Part shown: piece after piece, positions 5,750 through 5,771 of the stretch
How positions within the stretch are numbered: the stretch's first letter is position 1
How the letters are laid out: each line of letters begins with the position of its first letter
Assembly (NCBI GenBank): GCA_002455605.1
Contig: DKLE01000213.1
Coordinates: 15,090-20,860, forward strand
DNA: 5,771 nucleotides
Source of the DNA: Firmicutes bacterium UBA6648
Lineage (GTDB): Bacteria; Bacillota; Clostridia; Peptostreptococcales; Anaerovoracaceae
Reading direction: 5' to 3'
Notes under the pieces: generated by a model
The model's input: the letters and a program-made list of their open reading frames with translations, nothing else
What the model was told of the DNA's origin: nothing
Database searches by the model: none
Program-made: the position numbers and the translations under genes

Positions 5750-5771
5750 ATGAAAGGCAAGATAAAGGGCA
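5750..5771 (+). CDS. Start of an unidentified gene, partial at 3' end
   Basis: Only seven codons are in view, encoding MKGKIKG. The start is supported by AAGGGAG (5738-5744), 5 bases before ATG 5750. The basic N-terminus would fit a signal peptide or a membrane-anchored protein, but it is far too short to identify. It is divergent from the kinase gene and downstream of the repeat-rich region 5537-5700. Given the TolC-like protein nearby, a membrane-fusion (HlyD/MacA-like) or transporter subunit is one possibility, which the visible sequence neither supports nor excludes. Confidence 0.6.

Overview
The window looks like a chromosomal segment of a low-to-moderate GC, Gram-positive anaerobe, most likely a Clostridia-class member of the Bacillota. 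The grounds are the purH-purD gene order, strong AGGAGG-type ribosome binding sites, A/T-rich intergenic regions, a YlxP/DUF503 protein, and the residue style of the PurH and PurD proteins. This placement is inference; no rRNA or other taxonomic marker is present. No tRNA, rRNA, CRISPR array, insertion sequence or phage gene was seen.

Layout. Positions 1-1822 hold the end of a purine biosynthesis operon on the + strand: the 3' part of purH (cut by the window edge), then complete purD, closed by a strong intrinsic terminator. A short monocistronic gene for a DUF503/YlxP protein (1900-2181) follows with its own ribosome binding site and a possible promoter. It converges, 15 bp apart, on a minus-strand OmpR/PhoB-type response regulator (2197-2871). 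Divergent from the regulator, on the + strand, is a secreted, helix-rich TolC-family-like protein (3100-4302). A long bidirectional terminator separates it from a convergent minus-strand HAMP-type sensor histidine kinase (4407-5480). The last 290 bases are a regulatory intergenic region with a perfect 11-bp inverted repeat (12 bp counting one more A:T pair), direct repeats, and the first seven codons of another + strand gene (5750 onward).

How the parts may work together. The first third is housekeeping purine synthesis. The rest resembles an envelope-stress or export locus: a kinase with almost no extracytoplasmic loop, an OmpR-type regulator, and a TolC-like secreted coiled-coil protein set between them in the opposite orientation. 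A gene starting divergently from the kinase may belong to the same locus. The most unusual item is the TolC-like protein. It keeps the two helical-hairpin repeats of the TolC/OEP family but appears to lack the outer-membrane beta-barrel strands, in what is probably a single-membrane bacterium. Its pairing with the two-component system, and with any efflux pump encoded beyond the right edge, is inference from position.
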